Source: Candidatus Rokuibacteriota bacterium (GTDB lineage: Bacteria > Methylomirabilota > Methylomirabilia > Rokubacteriales > CSP1-6). From it: a stretch of DNA of 64,000 bases. The notes under the pieces are model-generated. The model saw only the letters and a program-made list of their open reading frames with translations, did not search any database and had not been told where the DNA came from. A program made the position numbers and the translations under genes. Positions 34,814 through 43,580 of the stretch are shown here, piece after piece. Each line of letters starts with the position of its first letter. The stretch's first letter is position 1. The DNA is taken from NCBI GenBank assembly GCA_003220685.1, contig QHTE01000044.1, forward strand, positions 1 to 64,000, given 5' to 3'.

Positions 34814-35320
34814 TCACGCCACGGGCTGCTGGGCCCCGCGCGGCGGCCCCTTGACCTCCTCGAACGAGCGCGCGAAGGCCAGGAGCTTGGCGTCGGGCTC
34901 GTCCAGGTCGATGTGCTCGCCGAGCGGCTGGCGCACCTTGTACGGCGTCGTGTAGTAGAGCTCGATCCGGTTGTCCTCGGGATCGAAGAAGTAGACGCTG
35001 CAGGCGATCCCGTGCGTGACCGTACGGTCGATCTTCAAGCCTTCCTGCTTGAGCCGATGGTAGAAGGAGCGCACGTCGTCCAGGGTCTTCACCTTGAACG
35101 ACACCTGCTGCACGTTGTGCGTCTTCTGCCCCGGCTCTTTCGCCTGGACGAGAGCCAGCTCGTGGTGCTCGGCGTCGGGCGCCGCGCTCAGGAAGCAGAT
35201 GCCGCGCTCCAGGTTCTCGTCGCTGATGGTGAGCCCCAGCACGCGGGCGTAGAAGTCCCGCATCTTCGTCAGGTCGTTACAGAAGAGGCCCACGTGACCC
35301 AACCCGCTGATCTCAGGCAT
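34814..35320 (-). CDS. VOC family protein (glyoxalase/extradiol dioxygenase-like)
   Basis: A 168-residue VOC-fold protein with two beta-alpha-beta-beta-beta units. Metal ligands are likely H9 (LGHVGLFC), His in AEHHELALVQ and Glu in NRIELYYTTPY. GLGHVGLFCNDLTKMRDFYARVLGLTISDE is a textbook VOC start. GAGGTGAG precedes ATG35320. Similar small proteins are biphenyl-2,3-diol dioxygenase-like or fosfomycin-resistance-like. It lies upstream of the ECF sigma gene but is probably a separate unit with the amidohydrolase and second VOC gene. Substrate unknown. Confidence 0.83.
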   Translation of the reverse strand: MPEISGLGHVGLFCNDLTKMRDFYARVLGLTISDENLERGICFLSAAPDAEHHELALVQAKEPGQKTHNVQQVSFKVKTLDDVRSFYHRLKQEGLKIDRTVTHGIACSVYFFDPEDNRIELYYTTPYKVRQPLGEHIDLDEPDAKLLAFARSFEEVKGPPRGAQQPVA

Positions 35321-35357
35321 ATCTCACCTCGGGGTGACGCGCGATCCGGCTCGTCAT

Positions 35358-36503
35358 TCACGTCTGCTTGTAGAACCTGGCCGCATTGTCCCACATGAGC
35401 TTTTTCTTCGTGTCCGGCTTGAGGCTCGACCATCTCAAGATATTGTCCACGGAGTTCGGGAACTGGCACTCCGAGTGGGGATAGTCCGACGCGTACATGA
35501 GCACGTCGTCGCCGAGGACGCTCCTGACGTAGTTGAACATGTCCTCGCCCTCGTGGTGCTCGATGCTGCAGAAGAACCGGCCGCTCGTCATGTACTCGCT
35601 GGGGGCGTGCTTGAGGGGCGCCACGCCCCCGACGTAGATCGCCTGCTCGTCCATGCGCTTAGCCCAGAAGGGCAGCCATCCCATTCCGCACTCGAGGATG
35701 CCCATGCGCAGACTTGGATAGCGGTCCATGATGCCGGCGCCGATGAAGGCGGCCATGAACCGCATCCCGCCCCAGGGATGGGAGGCGAGACGACCGAGGA
35801 AGATGTTGTCCCAGAGGTCCTGATAGCCCGGGAAGTACGGCGGGTTCCACGTCAAGCTGTGGTGCATCACCGCCAGATCATGCTCCTGGGCGGCCTGCCA
35901 GATGGGCTCGAGGTCCGGGTGGTCGACGGGGATGTCCTTGGCGAGCAACGGCCAGACCGCCACGGCCCACTTGGACGTCCCCCACTTGCGGATCTCGCTC
36001 ACGGCCTCGTCGACATTCCGCGTGGAGGCGACAATCATCGTCTTGAGGCGGTCCGGAAACTTTCCGCAAAAATCGGCCGCGTGACGGTGGTAGGCACGGA
36101 TCAGCCCTACCTCGAGCTCCACGTCGGGAAGGCCCACGACGCTGACCCACGATGTCGGGATCAGCAGATGGGCGTCGGTCCCCTCGTCGTCCATGTCCTT
36201 GATGCGGTTCTCGGCCATGTCGTCCTGGACGCCCGCTCTCGGCTGCTTCGTTCCCCGCCAGTTCGTGCCTCGCCCGGTGAACGTCTCGTGGGCGCTCGCT
36301 TGGCCGAGGACGCGACGGTAGAACTTCGTGCCGACGCGATACTGATGGCTGTTCGGCGTGCCGCCGATCTGGCCCGTCGCGTGCCGATGAGCCGCGAGCT
36401 CGGGCAGCCGCGGACGGAAGCTCGGATCGACGTAGCGCTCCAGGACTTCGGCAGCGGGATTGACGTGCGTATCAGCGTCCCACGCGCGCAGGCCGTCTTT
36501 CAT
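35358..36503 (-). CDS. Amidohydrolase family protein (TIM-barrel metal-dependent hydrolase)
   Basis: A 381-residue amidohydrolase-2 family enzyme. D-x-H is in RAWDADTHVNPAAE, an HH pair in DLAVMHHSLTW supplies further ligands, and the catalytic Asp is in MYASDYPHSECQFP. Such enzymes are often decarboxylases of aromatic carboxylates or meta-cleavage-pathway hydrolases, which would fit the two flanking VOC proteins. It overlaps the upstream VOC gene by 4 bp (ATGA), so the two are co-translated. A 381-residue length is typical for the family. Confidence 0.84.
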   Translation of the reverse strand: MKDGLRAWDADTHVNPAAEVLERYVDPSFRPRLPELAAHRHATGQIGGTPNSHQYRVGTKFYRRVLGQASAHETFTGRGTNWRGTKQPRAGVQDDMAENRIKDMDDEGTDAHLLIPTSWVSVVGLPDVELEVGLIRAYHRHAADFCGKFPDRLKTMIVASTRNVDEAVSEIRKWGTSKWAVAVWPLLAKDIPVDHPDLEPIWQAAQEHDLAVMHHSLTWNPPYFPGYQDLWDNIFLGRLASHPWGGMRFMAAFIGAGIMDRYPSLRMGILECGMGWLPFWAKRMDEQAIYVGGVAPLKHAPSEYMTSGRFFCSIEHHEGEDMFNYVRSVLGDDVLMYASDYPHSECQFPNSVDNILRWSSLKPDTKKKLMWDNAARFYKQT

Positions 36504-36874
36504 GCGGTCCTCCCTCGGTCGTCGCGGACCATCAGCTGGAGGCGATGTCCGTCAGGATCGTTGAAGTAGATGCATCGGTCCTCACCCGGGCGGCCGCTCA
36601 CGGCCACGCCGTGCTTCTCCAGATCGGCCTTCAGCGCTTCATAGGTGCCGGCCGCGACGTTCAGGGCGAGATGGTTGAGATCGTTGCCCGTCGTCAGGGG
36701 GCCATCGCCCTGCTTCTTGAACAGGGCCACCCCCTGCTGGCCGGCGTGCAGAAACACCTGCCGGTCGCTCTCGCGATAGACGGTCATGCCCAGCACGTCG
36801 GTGTAGAACTTCCTGGCGCGGGAAACGTCGCTGACGTGTAGCACGAGATGGTCGATCCCGGTGGCCTGTATCAT
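36500..36874 (-). CDS. VOC family protein
   Basis: A 124-residue VOC protein. MIQATGIDHLVLHVSDVSRARKFYTDVLGMTVYRESDRQVFLHAG and LNHLALNV, YFNDPDGHRLQLMV show the duplicated fold with His ligands in DHLVLHV and LNHLAL and Glu or Gln near the end (RLQLMV, where the usual Glu is Gln). It is the first gene of a coupled pair with the amidohydrolase. It may be a bleomycin/glyoxalase-like binding protein or an isomerase. A substitution of the last metal ligand by Gln could mean altered or missing metal binding. Confidence 0.78.
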   Translation of the reverse strand: MIQATGIDHLVLHVSDVSRARKFYTDVLGMTVYRESDRQVFLHAGQQGVALFKKQGDGPLTTGNDLNHLALNVAAGTYEALKADLEKHGVAVSGRPGEDRCIYFNDPDGHRLQLMVRDDRGRTA

Positions 36875-36981
36875 CCGGTGGCCCTCCTCGGCTTGCCCGA
36901 CCCTGCCTCGCGATGGATATACGCCTTCTGTGGGGCTCAGTCTACAGCGAATGCGGGGGCGGCGGGTGCGCGATCACGGGC

Positions 36982-38673
36982 TCAGGGTTTCCCTGTCTCC
37001 GGCTCGGCGACGGGCTTGGCCGGCGCGTCGAACCACCGCTCCTTCGGCACCACCTTGGGGACCTCGGGATCGCCCTCGTAGGCGGGCGTCATGATCTGGA
37101 TGCCATGCTCGTTGAAGACGTCGAGGATGTTCCGGTGCAAGGCCGTGTAGATCTGGGCCATCGCGTGCGGATTGCCGCAGTACACGTTGATCTCGTACGT
37201 GATCGCGAAATCACCCAGCGCGAGCTGGCGAACGAACGGCTTGGGATCGCTCATGATCCCCGGTGTGCGCTCGGCGGCGATGAGGAGCATCGCCTCCACC
37301 TGGCGCCACGGCGTCTCGTAGCCGATGCCCACCGTGGTGTGCAGGATCAGGCCGTGCCGATGCCCGAGCGAGCTATAGTTCACCACCTCGTTGCTGAGGA
37401 TCGACGAGTTGGGGATGATCACCTCCTCGTTCTTGATCGTCCGTAGATGCGTGACTTGAAGACGCATCTCGGTCACGTCGCCCACGGTGTCGCCGATCTT
37501 GACCCGGTCACCGATCCTGAACGCCCGCCGGTACGTCATGGTGTAGCCGGCGATCACGTTCGCAATCGTGGAGGACGAGCCCAGCGAGAAGACGATGCCG
37601 AGGAGGATCGAGATCCCCTTGAAGGCGTCGGAGCCCGAGCCCGGAATGTACGGGTAGGCCACCACGAGGGCCAGCGCGACGATCGCCACCCGGAGCAGCT
37701 TGTAGGTCGGATCCGCCCAGTCCCGCTCGAAGCCCGAGAGCGCGACCTCGCCGCGCCCGACCGCGGCGAAGAACATGTGGATGACCTTGAGCGCGTAGCG
37801 CGTGACGAAGAAGAGGATGACGAGGAAGAGCAGGTCCGGAATCGCGTTGACGATTCCCCATCCCATGGTCGCGAGCGGGTCGAGGACGTATTGGAGCAAC
37901 CGGTTCGCGGTGCCCCGTGTCCAGGGAAGCAAGCCGAGCACGTACTGGAGATAGACGAAGGCCAGGCCGAGGATGACGATCGTTCGGGCGCCGAGGAGCA
38001 CTCCCCGGAGCGCCACCCAGATCTGCTCCGCCCGGACGATCTGAAACGATTTGATTCCCACGGACTGCACGCGCTGACGATAGGTCGCCTCGAGCGCCGT
38101 CTGCGCCCGCCTCGAAAGCCAGATGACGAGCGCGACGAGCGCCGCCAGGACCACGGTCGCGATGCCGCTGCGCACCGCCGTCCGGATCGACGCCTCCCGG
38201 CTGCGCGCCTGCCGATAGTCCGTCACGGCCGCGCGAATGGCGTGGACGACTGCCTCCGTGAATACCTTGGGACGCACCGATTCGTACCGGGCATCGGCAT
38301 CGAGGACGACCATCACGCGATGGCCGTCGGCCACGATCGCGGAGCCGGTCTCGACCTCGACTGCACGCACGGCGTCGGCCGACACGGTCCGATCGGCGGC
38401 GAGCGCCTTGATCCGGCTCGCGATGCCCGCAGCGCGCTTGTCCGCAGGGAACACCGACGTGCCGCGCACGCGGAACAGCACGGACCCATCGATCACGACC
38501 GGTGCCGACGGCAGCTCGGCCTCGGAATCGGCGCCTCGAGTCTGACTCTCGTCGGCTGCGCACACGTGGGCCGGATTCACCGCCATGTCGAGGGTGAGCG
38601 CGCCGACGAGCAGCGCGGCGACGATGACTGACGGAAGAAGGTGGCCCACACCCCTGCGCCTCGGACGCGTCAT
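36982..38673 (-). CDS. Mechanosensitive ion channel, MscS family (large, MscK-like)
   Basis: A 563-residue membrane channel. An N-terminal signal/first helix (RRGVGHLLPSVIVAALLVGALTL) precedes a periplasmic domain of about 110 residues, then several membrane helices from about residue 180. The MscS core is in GISILLGIVFSLGSSSTIANVIAGYTMTYRRAFRIGDRVKIGDTVGDVTEMRLQVTHLRTIKNEEVIIPNSSILSNEVVNYS, and a cytosolic C-terminal beta domain and C-terminal extension follow. ATG38673 is chosen (an upstream ATG at 38721 adds an unhydrophobic stretch). It releases solutes during hypo-osmotic shock. It stands alone, divergent from the FAH hydrolase gene. Confidence 0.87.
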   Translation of the reverse strand: MTRPRRRGVGHLLPSVIVAALLVGALTLDMAVNPAHVCAADESQTRGADSEAELPSAPVVIDGSVLFRVRGTSVFPADKRAAGIASRIKALAADRTVSADAVRAVEVETGSAIVADGHRVMVVLDADARYESVRPKVFTEAVVHAIRAAVTDYRQARSREASIRTAVRSGIATVVLAALVALVIWLSRRAQTALEATYRQRVQSVGIKSFQIVRAEQIWVALRGVLLGARTIVILGLAFVYLQYVLGLLPWTRGTANRLLQYVLDPLATMGWGIVNAIPDLLFLVILFFVTRYALKVIHMFFAAVGRGEVALSGFERDWADPTYKLLRVAIVALALVVAYPYIPGSGSDAFKGISILLGIVFSLGSSSTIANVIAGYTMTYRRAFRIGDRVKIGDTVGDVTEMRLQVTHLRTIKNEEVIIPNSSILSNEVVNYSSLGHRHGLILHTTVGIGYETPWRQVEAMLLIAAERTPGIMSDPKPFVRQLALGDFAITYEINVYCGNPHAMAQIYTALHRNILDVFNEHGIQIMTPAYEGDPEVPKVVPKERWFDAPAKPVAEPETGKP

Positions 38674-38801
38674 CGCCCCAGAGCTTAGCTCACTGCGGCC
38701 CTGGACGGATGCGCTCTGCATCCCAGCGCGTATCGACGGGACGGGCCGGGGAATGATATCGTGCCCCGCGTCGCGACGGGAGTCGTGGAAGGGAGGACAT
38801 C

Positions 38802-39740
38802 GTGAAGCTCGTCACGTTCCAGATCGCCGGAAAGCCTGATCTGTTGCCCGGTTTGTTCACCGACCGCGGCGTGGTGAGCATCGCCGACGCGGTCCCGGCG
38901 GGCGCCACGCCCACGGCCACCATGGTCGGCGTCATCGACAACTTCGACCGACTGCGGCCGACGCTCGAGCGGCTGGCGCGTGACGGCAAGGCGCTGCCGG
39001 CGTCCAACGTGCGGCTCCGCGCGCCGCTACCGCGGCCGGGCAAGATCCTGGCGTGCATCGCCAACTACTGGGAGCACGGCGCGCTCGAAGCCCGTGCGCT
39101 CAACATGTTCCTGAAGAGCTCGGACGCCGTGATCGGCCCGGGCGATACGATCGTGTTGCCGGAGTTCACCGAGCCCTGGATCTTCATGCACGAGGCCGAG
39201 CTGGCGCTGGTCGTCAAGGGCCCGGCGAAGTCGGTCAAGCGCGACAACTGGCGCACCGCCGTCTTCGGCTACACCGGGATGATCGACGTGTCGGCGCGCG
39301 GCGAGGGCCGCCGGACGTGGAAGACCGGGAGCTGGCTCGGCAAGTCGTTCGACACGTTCGCGCCGATCGGCCCGTGCATCGCGACGATCGACGAGATTCC
39401 GAATCCTAATGACGTCCACGTGCAGTTCTGGGTCGACGGCCAGCTGCGCCACAACTACAACACCGACGACATGGAGCACCTGGTGCCGGAGCTCGTCGAG
39501 TTCGCGACCACGATCATGACCATGAACTCCGGCGACCTCATCGCGTGCGGCACCAATCACGAGGGGCTCGGGCCGCTGCAGGACGGCGAGGTCGTGGATT
39601 TCGAGATTCACGGAATCGGGCGCATGCGGCTCGACGTGCGCGATCCGCTCAAGCGGAAGTGGGACAAAGGCATCTACATGGGCGCCGACTCGACTCATCC
39701 GGACGCCGTCAAGCGCAATCGTCCTCCCGCTGCGCGCTAG
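38802..39740 (+). CDS. Fumarylacetoacetate hydrolase family protein
   Basis: A 312-residue FAH-fold enzyme. KILACIANYWEHGALEARALNMFLKSSDAVIGPGDTIVLPEFTEPWIFMHEAELALVVKGPAKSV contains the metal-binding Glu pair (E of HEAELALV) and the conserved loop; GYTGMIDVSARGEGRR and TMNSGDLIACGTNHEGLGPLQDGEVVDFEIHGIGRM complete it. Such enzymes are 5-oxovalerate/2-hydroxyhepta-2,4-diene-1,7-dioate isomerases, hydratases, or oxaloacetate decarboxylases. GGGAGGAC precedes GTG38802 by 5 bases. No meta-pathway partners are adjacent, so the substrate is open. Confidence 0.86.
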   Translation: MKLVTFQIAGKPDLLPGLFTDRGVVSIADAVPAGATPTATMVGVIDNFDRLRPTLERLARDGKALPASNVRLRAPLPRPGKILACIANYWEHGALEARALNMFLKSSDAVIGPGDTIVLPEFTEPWIFMHEAELALVVKGPAKSVKRDNWRTAVFGYTGMIDVSARGEGRRTWKTGSWLGKSFDTFAPIGPCIATIDEIPNPNDVHVQFWVDGQLRHNYNTDDMEHLVPELVEFATTIMTMNSGDLIACGTNHEGLGPLQDGEVVDFEIHGIGRMRLDVRDPLKRKWDKGIYMGADSTHPDAVKRNRPPAAR

Positions 39741-39756
39741 CTTCTCGTTCTCCGGG

Positions 39757-40551
39757 TCAGTGGGCGCCCGCCAGGATTCTTCCGGCCTGGCGGATTTCTT
39801 CGGGGTCGTAGGGGGGCTCGGTCAGGAGGATCAGGCGGGCGACGCCGATTCTTTCGAGATTCTGGCGGGCGCCCGAGGCGGGTTGGAGCCAGCGTTCGTC
39901 GGGGCCGGCGAAGACCGTGAGTGTGAAGGCGCTCGGGTCGCGGCCTGAGGCTTCGTGCTCGGCGCGGGCGACCCGCGCGAGGTCGGCGAGCTTGGGATGC
40001 ATCGCCTGCGTGTTGAATCCGTCGGCGTAGCGGCCCGCGATGGCGGCCATGCGCGGGCCGAAGCCGCCGACGATGATCGGCGGCGGGGGATCGGGTCGGA
40101 GAAATCCGGCGTGGCCCGACCAGAGCCGGCGTATCAGCTCGATGGCCTCGACCACCTTGCGGGCCCGCACCTCGTCGCGCTCGACCGATTGGCCGATCGC
40201 GCGTTGCTCGGCGGCGTAGGGCGTCCGCTGACTACCGCCGGCCCCGATCCCGAGGAGCAGCCGGCCGCCCGACACCGCCTGGAACGTCGCCGCCATGTTG
40301 GCCAGGACGCCGGGATGGCGGTTCGCTACGTTCAGCACCAGCGGCCCGAGCGAGATCCGTCGGGTCGCCTCGGCGAGGGCGGTCAGCGTGGTCCACGCCT
40401 CCGGCACGCCGGGACCGCGCTCCCCGTCCGGGTCGCGCAGGTGATCCCACGTCCAGAGCCCGTCGAATCCCGCCTCCTCGGCGGCGACCGCGGCAGCGCG
40501 CATGTCGCGGTAGCGCGCGCCCATCGGAATCAGCAGCAAGTCGGTCTTCAT
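39757..40551 (-). CDS. LLM class flavin-dependent oxidoreductase, short (F420-type)
   Basis: A 264-residue, shorter luciferase-like protein. MKTDLLLIPMGARYRDMRAAAVAAEEAGFDGLWTWDHLRDPDGERGPGVPEAWTTLTALAEATRRISLGPLVLNVANRHPGVLANMAATFQAVSGGRLLLGIGAGGSQ and PPPIIVGGFGPRMAAIAGRYADGFNTQ are the two halves of the barrel. The W-x-W-D-H and G-IGAGG features fit the F420-dependent TIGR03620/TIGR03619-like group. It converges with the FAH gene and is divergent from the NTPase-cyclase gene only 42 bp away, so these two probably share a promoter region. Short C-terminal length is normal for this subgroup. Confidence 0.83.
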   Translation of the reverse strand: MKTDLLLIPMGARYRDMRAAAVAAEEAGFDGLWTWDHLRDPDGERGPGVPEAWTTLTALAEATRRISLGPLVLNVANRHPGVLANMAATFQAVSGGRLLLGIGAGGSQRTPYAAEQRAIGQSVERDEVRARKVVEAIELIRRLWSGHAGFLRPDPPPPIIVGGFGPRMAAIAGRYADGFNTQAMHPKLADLARVARAEHEASGRDPSAFTLTVFAGPDERWLQPASGARQNLERIGVARLILLTEPPYDPEEIRQAGRILAGAH

Positions 40552-40593
40552 GATCGCTCCGACCTGGATTATCCTCTACGCCTCGGAGTGGCC

Positions 40594-42642
40594 ATGCGCG
40601 CCTGGACCGTGGACGCCGACGACATTCGCGTCGCCGAAGATTTCGACGACACGCTCCTGCACCACACGCCGGAGATCGACAGCTTCCTGCATCTCGATCG
40701 CGACGACAAGTTCATCGTGATCGGCACCAAGGGCTTCGGCAAGACGCTGCTCCTCAAGGCCAAGCGCATCCTCTATCAACGCGACGGGCGCGCCGCGTGC
40801 CTGCCGGCCGGCAATCTTCTCGACAAGCCGATCGGCGACAAAGTGTTCAGCAAGGAGGCGCTCGCCTTCTTCGCCGCATCGTCCCTGCCGTGGTCGAAGC
40901 TCTGGCTCACGGCGATCGCGGCCGCGACGCTCAAGCACCTCGGCCGGGCCGACGGCCTGCGCGTGACGGCCAGGCTGACGGGCCTCATGGCCGACGAGCG
41001 GCTCCGCGGCGTGATCGACCACTTCGTTCGGCTCCTCGACTTCTCGCCGAGCGAGCTGCAGCGGGCGGGCGCCGATACCGACGGGCATCTCCTGCCGCGG
41101 CTGCGCGCGGTCAGCTCACCGGTCGCGATCTTCATCGACGGCGTCGACGAGTACTTCAACAAGCACATCGAGAGCCGCGCCAGCCTGCCGAGCGTGACCG
41201 GTCCCTTGTCGCCAAGCGTATGGTACTTCGCCCAGCTCGGCCTCGTCGAGGTCGCGTATCAGCTGCGTCGCATCAACCATCACCTGAAGGTCTTCGCGGC
41301 CGTACGGAAGGAAGCGTACGCGCGACTGCAGACGACCGTCATGTCCCAGCAGTATCGCGGCAGCGCCGTCGACATCGTCTATCCGGTCGAGAGCCTGCGC
41401 GAGATCTTCGTGAACAACATCCGCCTCGAGAAGTCGGACCGGATGGTGCGGCCCGACCGCCTGCGCGCCGACCCGATCGAGGCCTTCCTCGGCCGGACGA
41501 CGATCGCCCACGTCTACACCGGCGAGGAGGAAGACGCCTTCGACTACGTCTGCCGCCACACGCTCCTGCGGCCGCGCGACCTGATGACCATCGGCGAGCG
41601 GCTCGCGGCGCTCAGGCCCGAGGAGCGGCGTCACGAGCATCGGGTGAAGGAGGCGGTCAACGCGGCGGCGACCGAGATCGCCCGCGAGTACCTCATCGAG
41701 ATCGCGCCCTACATCGGCGACCTCGACCTGGAGCGCTTCTTCGAGCGCATCCCGGGGCACATCCTGACGCGCGACGAGGTCGAGCAGCTCTTCCGCAGCC
41801 ACAGCGCCGAGGGCACCGCGGCCGACGAGCGGCACGTGTTCTGCGCGCTCTATCGCGTGGGGCTCCTCGGCCACCTGCACCACGATTGGGTGCGTGGCGA
41901 ACGGGTCCAGCGGTTCTTGCGGCCGGGCGAGGGCACGCTCGAAGCCGACGGCGTGCTGCCGCGCGCGTCGCATTACCTCGTGCACCCCGTGCTGTCGGAC
42001 GTGATCGGGCGCCTCAATCCTGCCTATCTCGAGCGCATCGACCGGGTCGACATCGTGGGCTACGGCCGTGCCTGGCGCGGGACGCCGAGCGGAGACCGCG
42101 CGATCACGAGCCGTGCGCTCTGCGTCCTCACCGGCGACGTCGAGGGCTTCGGCGGACTGATGCGCGCGGGTGTCGATGCCGGCGTCCGGCAAGCGCTCGA
42201 GGACGCGCTGAGAAAATGGGCCCGGGAGACCCTCGCCGCCGAGGTCGGTGCCGGCGACGCGGTGTCGGTCGTGCACAACGACCCGATCCTCTTGGCGCAG
42301 GTCGCGCGTCACCTGATGGACGAGGTGTATCGCGCTCCCGGGCAACCGCGTCTCCGCATCGCGCTCCACTACGGCGAAGTCCAGACGCGAAGACGCGCGA
42401 TCGACGGCATCCACGTGATCGCCGGAGGCGACGCCGTGCTCTGCGCGGCGCGCGTCGAGCCACACGTGGAGCCGGGCCAGATCTGGGTCACGGAGGAATT
42501 CCGCGCCCAGCTCGCCGAGCGCCCGTCATTATGGCGCACGACGCCGATCGCGGGGCCCGACGGCGCGCCCGAGATGAACGTGAAGAAAGAAGGCGGGACG
42601 GAGCCGGATCTCTGGGTGCGGCTCCATCGCCTCGAATTCTGA
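40594..42642 (+). CDS. P-loop NTPase fused to degenerate class III nucleotide cyclase domain
   Basis: A 682-residue soluble protein. Walker A is GTKGFGKT (residues 44-51) preceded by KFIVI; Walker B is VAIFIDGVDEYF (D182, D185, E186). Similar P-loop proteins without known function (Sll1717-like, STAND-like) occur in cyanobacteria and soil bacteria. Middle residues about 190-500 are helical. From 509 the sequence fits a class III adenylate/guanylate cyclase catalytic domain: LCVLTGDVEGF (D515), AGDAVSVV (D555), LRIALHYGEV, and GGDAVLCAARVE (R620). The two metal-binding Asp are kept, but the positions of the substrate Lys and of the transition-state Asn read V551 and L616, so cyclase activity may be lost or changed. 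ATG40594 with GGAG upstream; the frame is open back to 39955 without conservation. Neighbours do not explain it. Confidence 0.75.
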   Translation: MRAWTVDADDIRVAEDFDDTLLHHTPEIDSFLHLDRDDKFIVIGTKGFGKTLLLKAKRILYQRDGRAACLPAGNLLDKPIGDKVFSKEALAFFAASSLPWSKLWLTAIAAATLKHLGRADGLRVTARLTGLMADERLRGVIDHFVRLLDFSPSELQRAGADTDGHLLPRLRAVSSPVAIFIDGVDEYFNKHIESRASLPSVTGPLSPSVWYFAQLGLVEVAYQLRRINHHLKVFAAVRKEAYARLQTTVMSQQYRGSAVDIVYPVESLREIFVNNIRLEKSDRMVRPDRLRADPIEAFLGRTTIAHVYTGEEEDAFDYVCRHTLLRPRDLMTIGERLAALRPEERRHEHRVKEAVNAAATEIAREYLIEIAPYIGDLDLERFFERIPGHILTRDEVEQLFRSHSAEGTAADERHVFCALYRVGLLGHLHHDWVRGERVQRFLRPGEGTLEADGVLPRASHYLVHPVLSDVIGRLNPAYLERIDRVDIVGYGRAWRGTPSGDRAITSRALCVLTGDVEGFGGLMRAGVDAGVRQALEDALRKWARETLAAEVGAGDAVSVVHNDPILLAQVARHLMDEVYRAPGQPRLRIALHYGEVQTRRRAIDGIHVIAGGDAVLCAARVEPHVEPGQIWVTEEFRAQLAERPSLWRTTPIAGPDGAPEMNVKKEGGTEPDLWVRLHRLEF

Positions 42643-42752
42643 GCGAAGCGGCGGTACAGTCTCTGGATGGTCCTGACCGAGAGTTCGACGCGATTCGTGC
42701 GGCGCTGGCCGCGGCCTGAGCCGGGCCGCGGCGCGGGGGGGACGGAGCTTCG

Positions 42753-43190
42753 CTACTCGCTCGGCGCGACGGCGCCGTCGGGCACGCAGAGCGGCGCCAG
42801 CTTCTCGCGAAACCTCGCCGGCGTCCGGGCGGGTCGGCCGTCCTCGGTCGCGAACGCGCCGGTGACCTCGGCGGTGACGAGCACCCGCTGGCTCTCCACC
42901 TCGCGAATCTCCTGGATCCAGATCGACCTGGCACCGCGGATTTCGCGGACGTACGTCACGATCTCGAGCGTGTCGCCGGACCGCGCGGGAGCCAGATACT
43001 TCACCGCAAGATCGGCGGCGAGGATCAGATAGCCTTGCTTCCGCATCTCGGCGAGCGACAGGCCGAGCGAGTCCAGCGCCTCGATGCGCGCCACCTCCAG
43101 ATAGTGGACGTACTGCGCATGGTTCACGTGGCCGTACTGGTCCACCTCGTAGTGGCGCACCTTCAGCTGGTACCGGGCCGGCTTGCCCAT
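42753..43190 (-). CDS. Acyl-CoA thioesterase, 4HBT hotdog family
   Basis: A 145-residue hotdog-fold thioesterase. The catalytic Asp is in RHYEVDQYGHVNHAQYVHYLEVARIEAL, the YbgC/4-hydroxybenzoyl-CoA thioesterase pattern D-x-x-G-H-V-N. ATG43190 follows GGGGGG 6 bases upstream; ATG43205 is a close alternative. It would hydrolyse acyl-CoA. Alone on the minus strand, convergent with the NTPase-cyclase gene about 110 bp away. Confidence 0.83.
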   Translation of the reverse strand: MGKPARYQLKVRHYEVDQYGHVNHAQYVHYLEVARIEALDSLGLSLAEMRKQGYLILAADLAVKYLAPARSGDTLEIVTYVREIRGARSIWIQEIREVESQRVLVTAEVTGAFATEDGRPARTPARFREKLAPLCVPDGAVAPSE

Positions 43191-43291
43191 CACACCCCCC
43201 GACATTCTCGTCTCTCTTCGCACGACAGAGGGCGGATCGGCAAGCGTTCCCGAGCGAGAGCCGCATGCGCCGCAGCCGGAGCATTTCACCC

Positions 43292-43323
43292 TTGACTCAG
43301 CCCCAAGGGGCCGCGTTTACGGT
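43292..43323 (+). promoter_or_regulatory. MerR-type promoter with central palindrome
   Basis: TTGACT (43292-43297) and TACGGT (43318-43323) are 20 bp apart, the over-long spacer typical of MerR-regulated promoters, and the perfect palindrome CCCCAAGGGG (43301-43310) lies between them. It is 7 bp upstream of the ATG of a MerR-like fragment, an autoregulatory layout. Function today is unlikely since the gene is cut. Confidence 0.6.
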
Positions 43324-43330
43324 AGGGGCG

Positions 43331-43384
43331 ATGAAAGTCGGTGAGGTCGTAAAGCGGACCGGCGCCAGCCGCAAGGCACTTCGC
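43331..43384 (+). pseudogene. MerR-family regulator, N-terminal remnant
   Basis: ATG43331 starts MKVGEVVKRTGASRKALR, the first helix-turn-helix residues of MerR regulators (family M-x-I-G-E-x-A-K-x-T-G-V-S-x-x-T-L/A-R). The next codons do not continue to the usual YYE and wing. The frame runs on to a stop at 43541 but the sequence after 43384 belongs to another gene. Truncation at this point removes most DNA-binding and all effector parts. Confidence 0.65.
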
Positions 43385-43559
43385 GCTGCTGTCCGGTATC
43401 GTCGCGGACCTTGTCGGGCTTGGCGCGCCGATTCATCTGGTTGCGGCGTTGACGCTCGCTTCTGGTCTGTGGTCGTCCGGGCCATGGGAAGACGCGGCCC
43501 CAGCCAGATTCCAGCCGAGTCGGTTGTCACCCTCAAGCAGTGAACGCGCGAAGGACTGA
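43380..43559 (+). pseudogene. MFS transporter, C-terminal remnant
   Basis: In a different frame from the MerR head, the sequence reads FALLSGIVADLVGLGAPIHLVAALTLASGLW, then a hydrophilic tail to TGA 43557-43559. This is the last loop and last helix of an MFS transporter. The join at about 43380 is a direct fusion of two genes' pieces, so a deletion removed the MerR body and the transporter front. Confidence 0.6.
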
Positions 43560-43580
43560 CTGGACATTGGAGGACACGAT

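Noticed and set aside
39955..40593. N-terminal extension of the NTPase-cyclase protein
   Set aside because: The added residues are antisense to the LLM gene and unconserved; ATG40594 with GGAG upstream fits the domain start.
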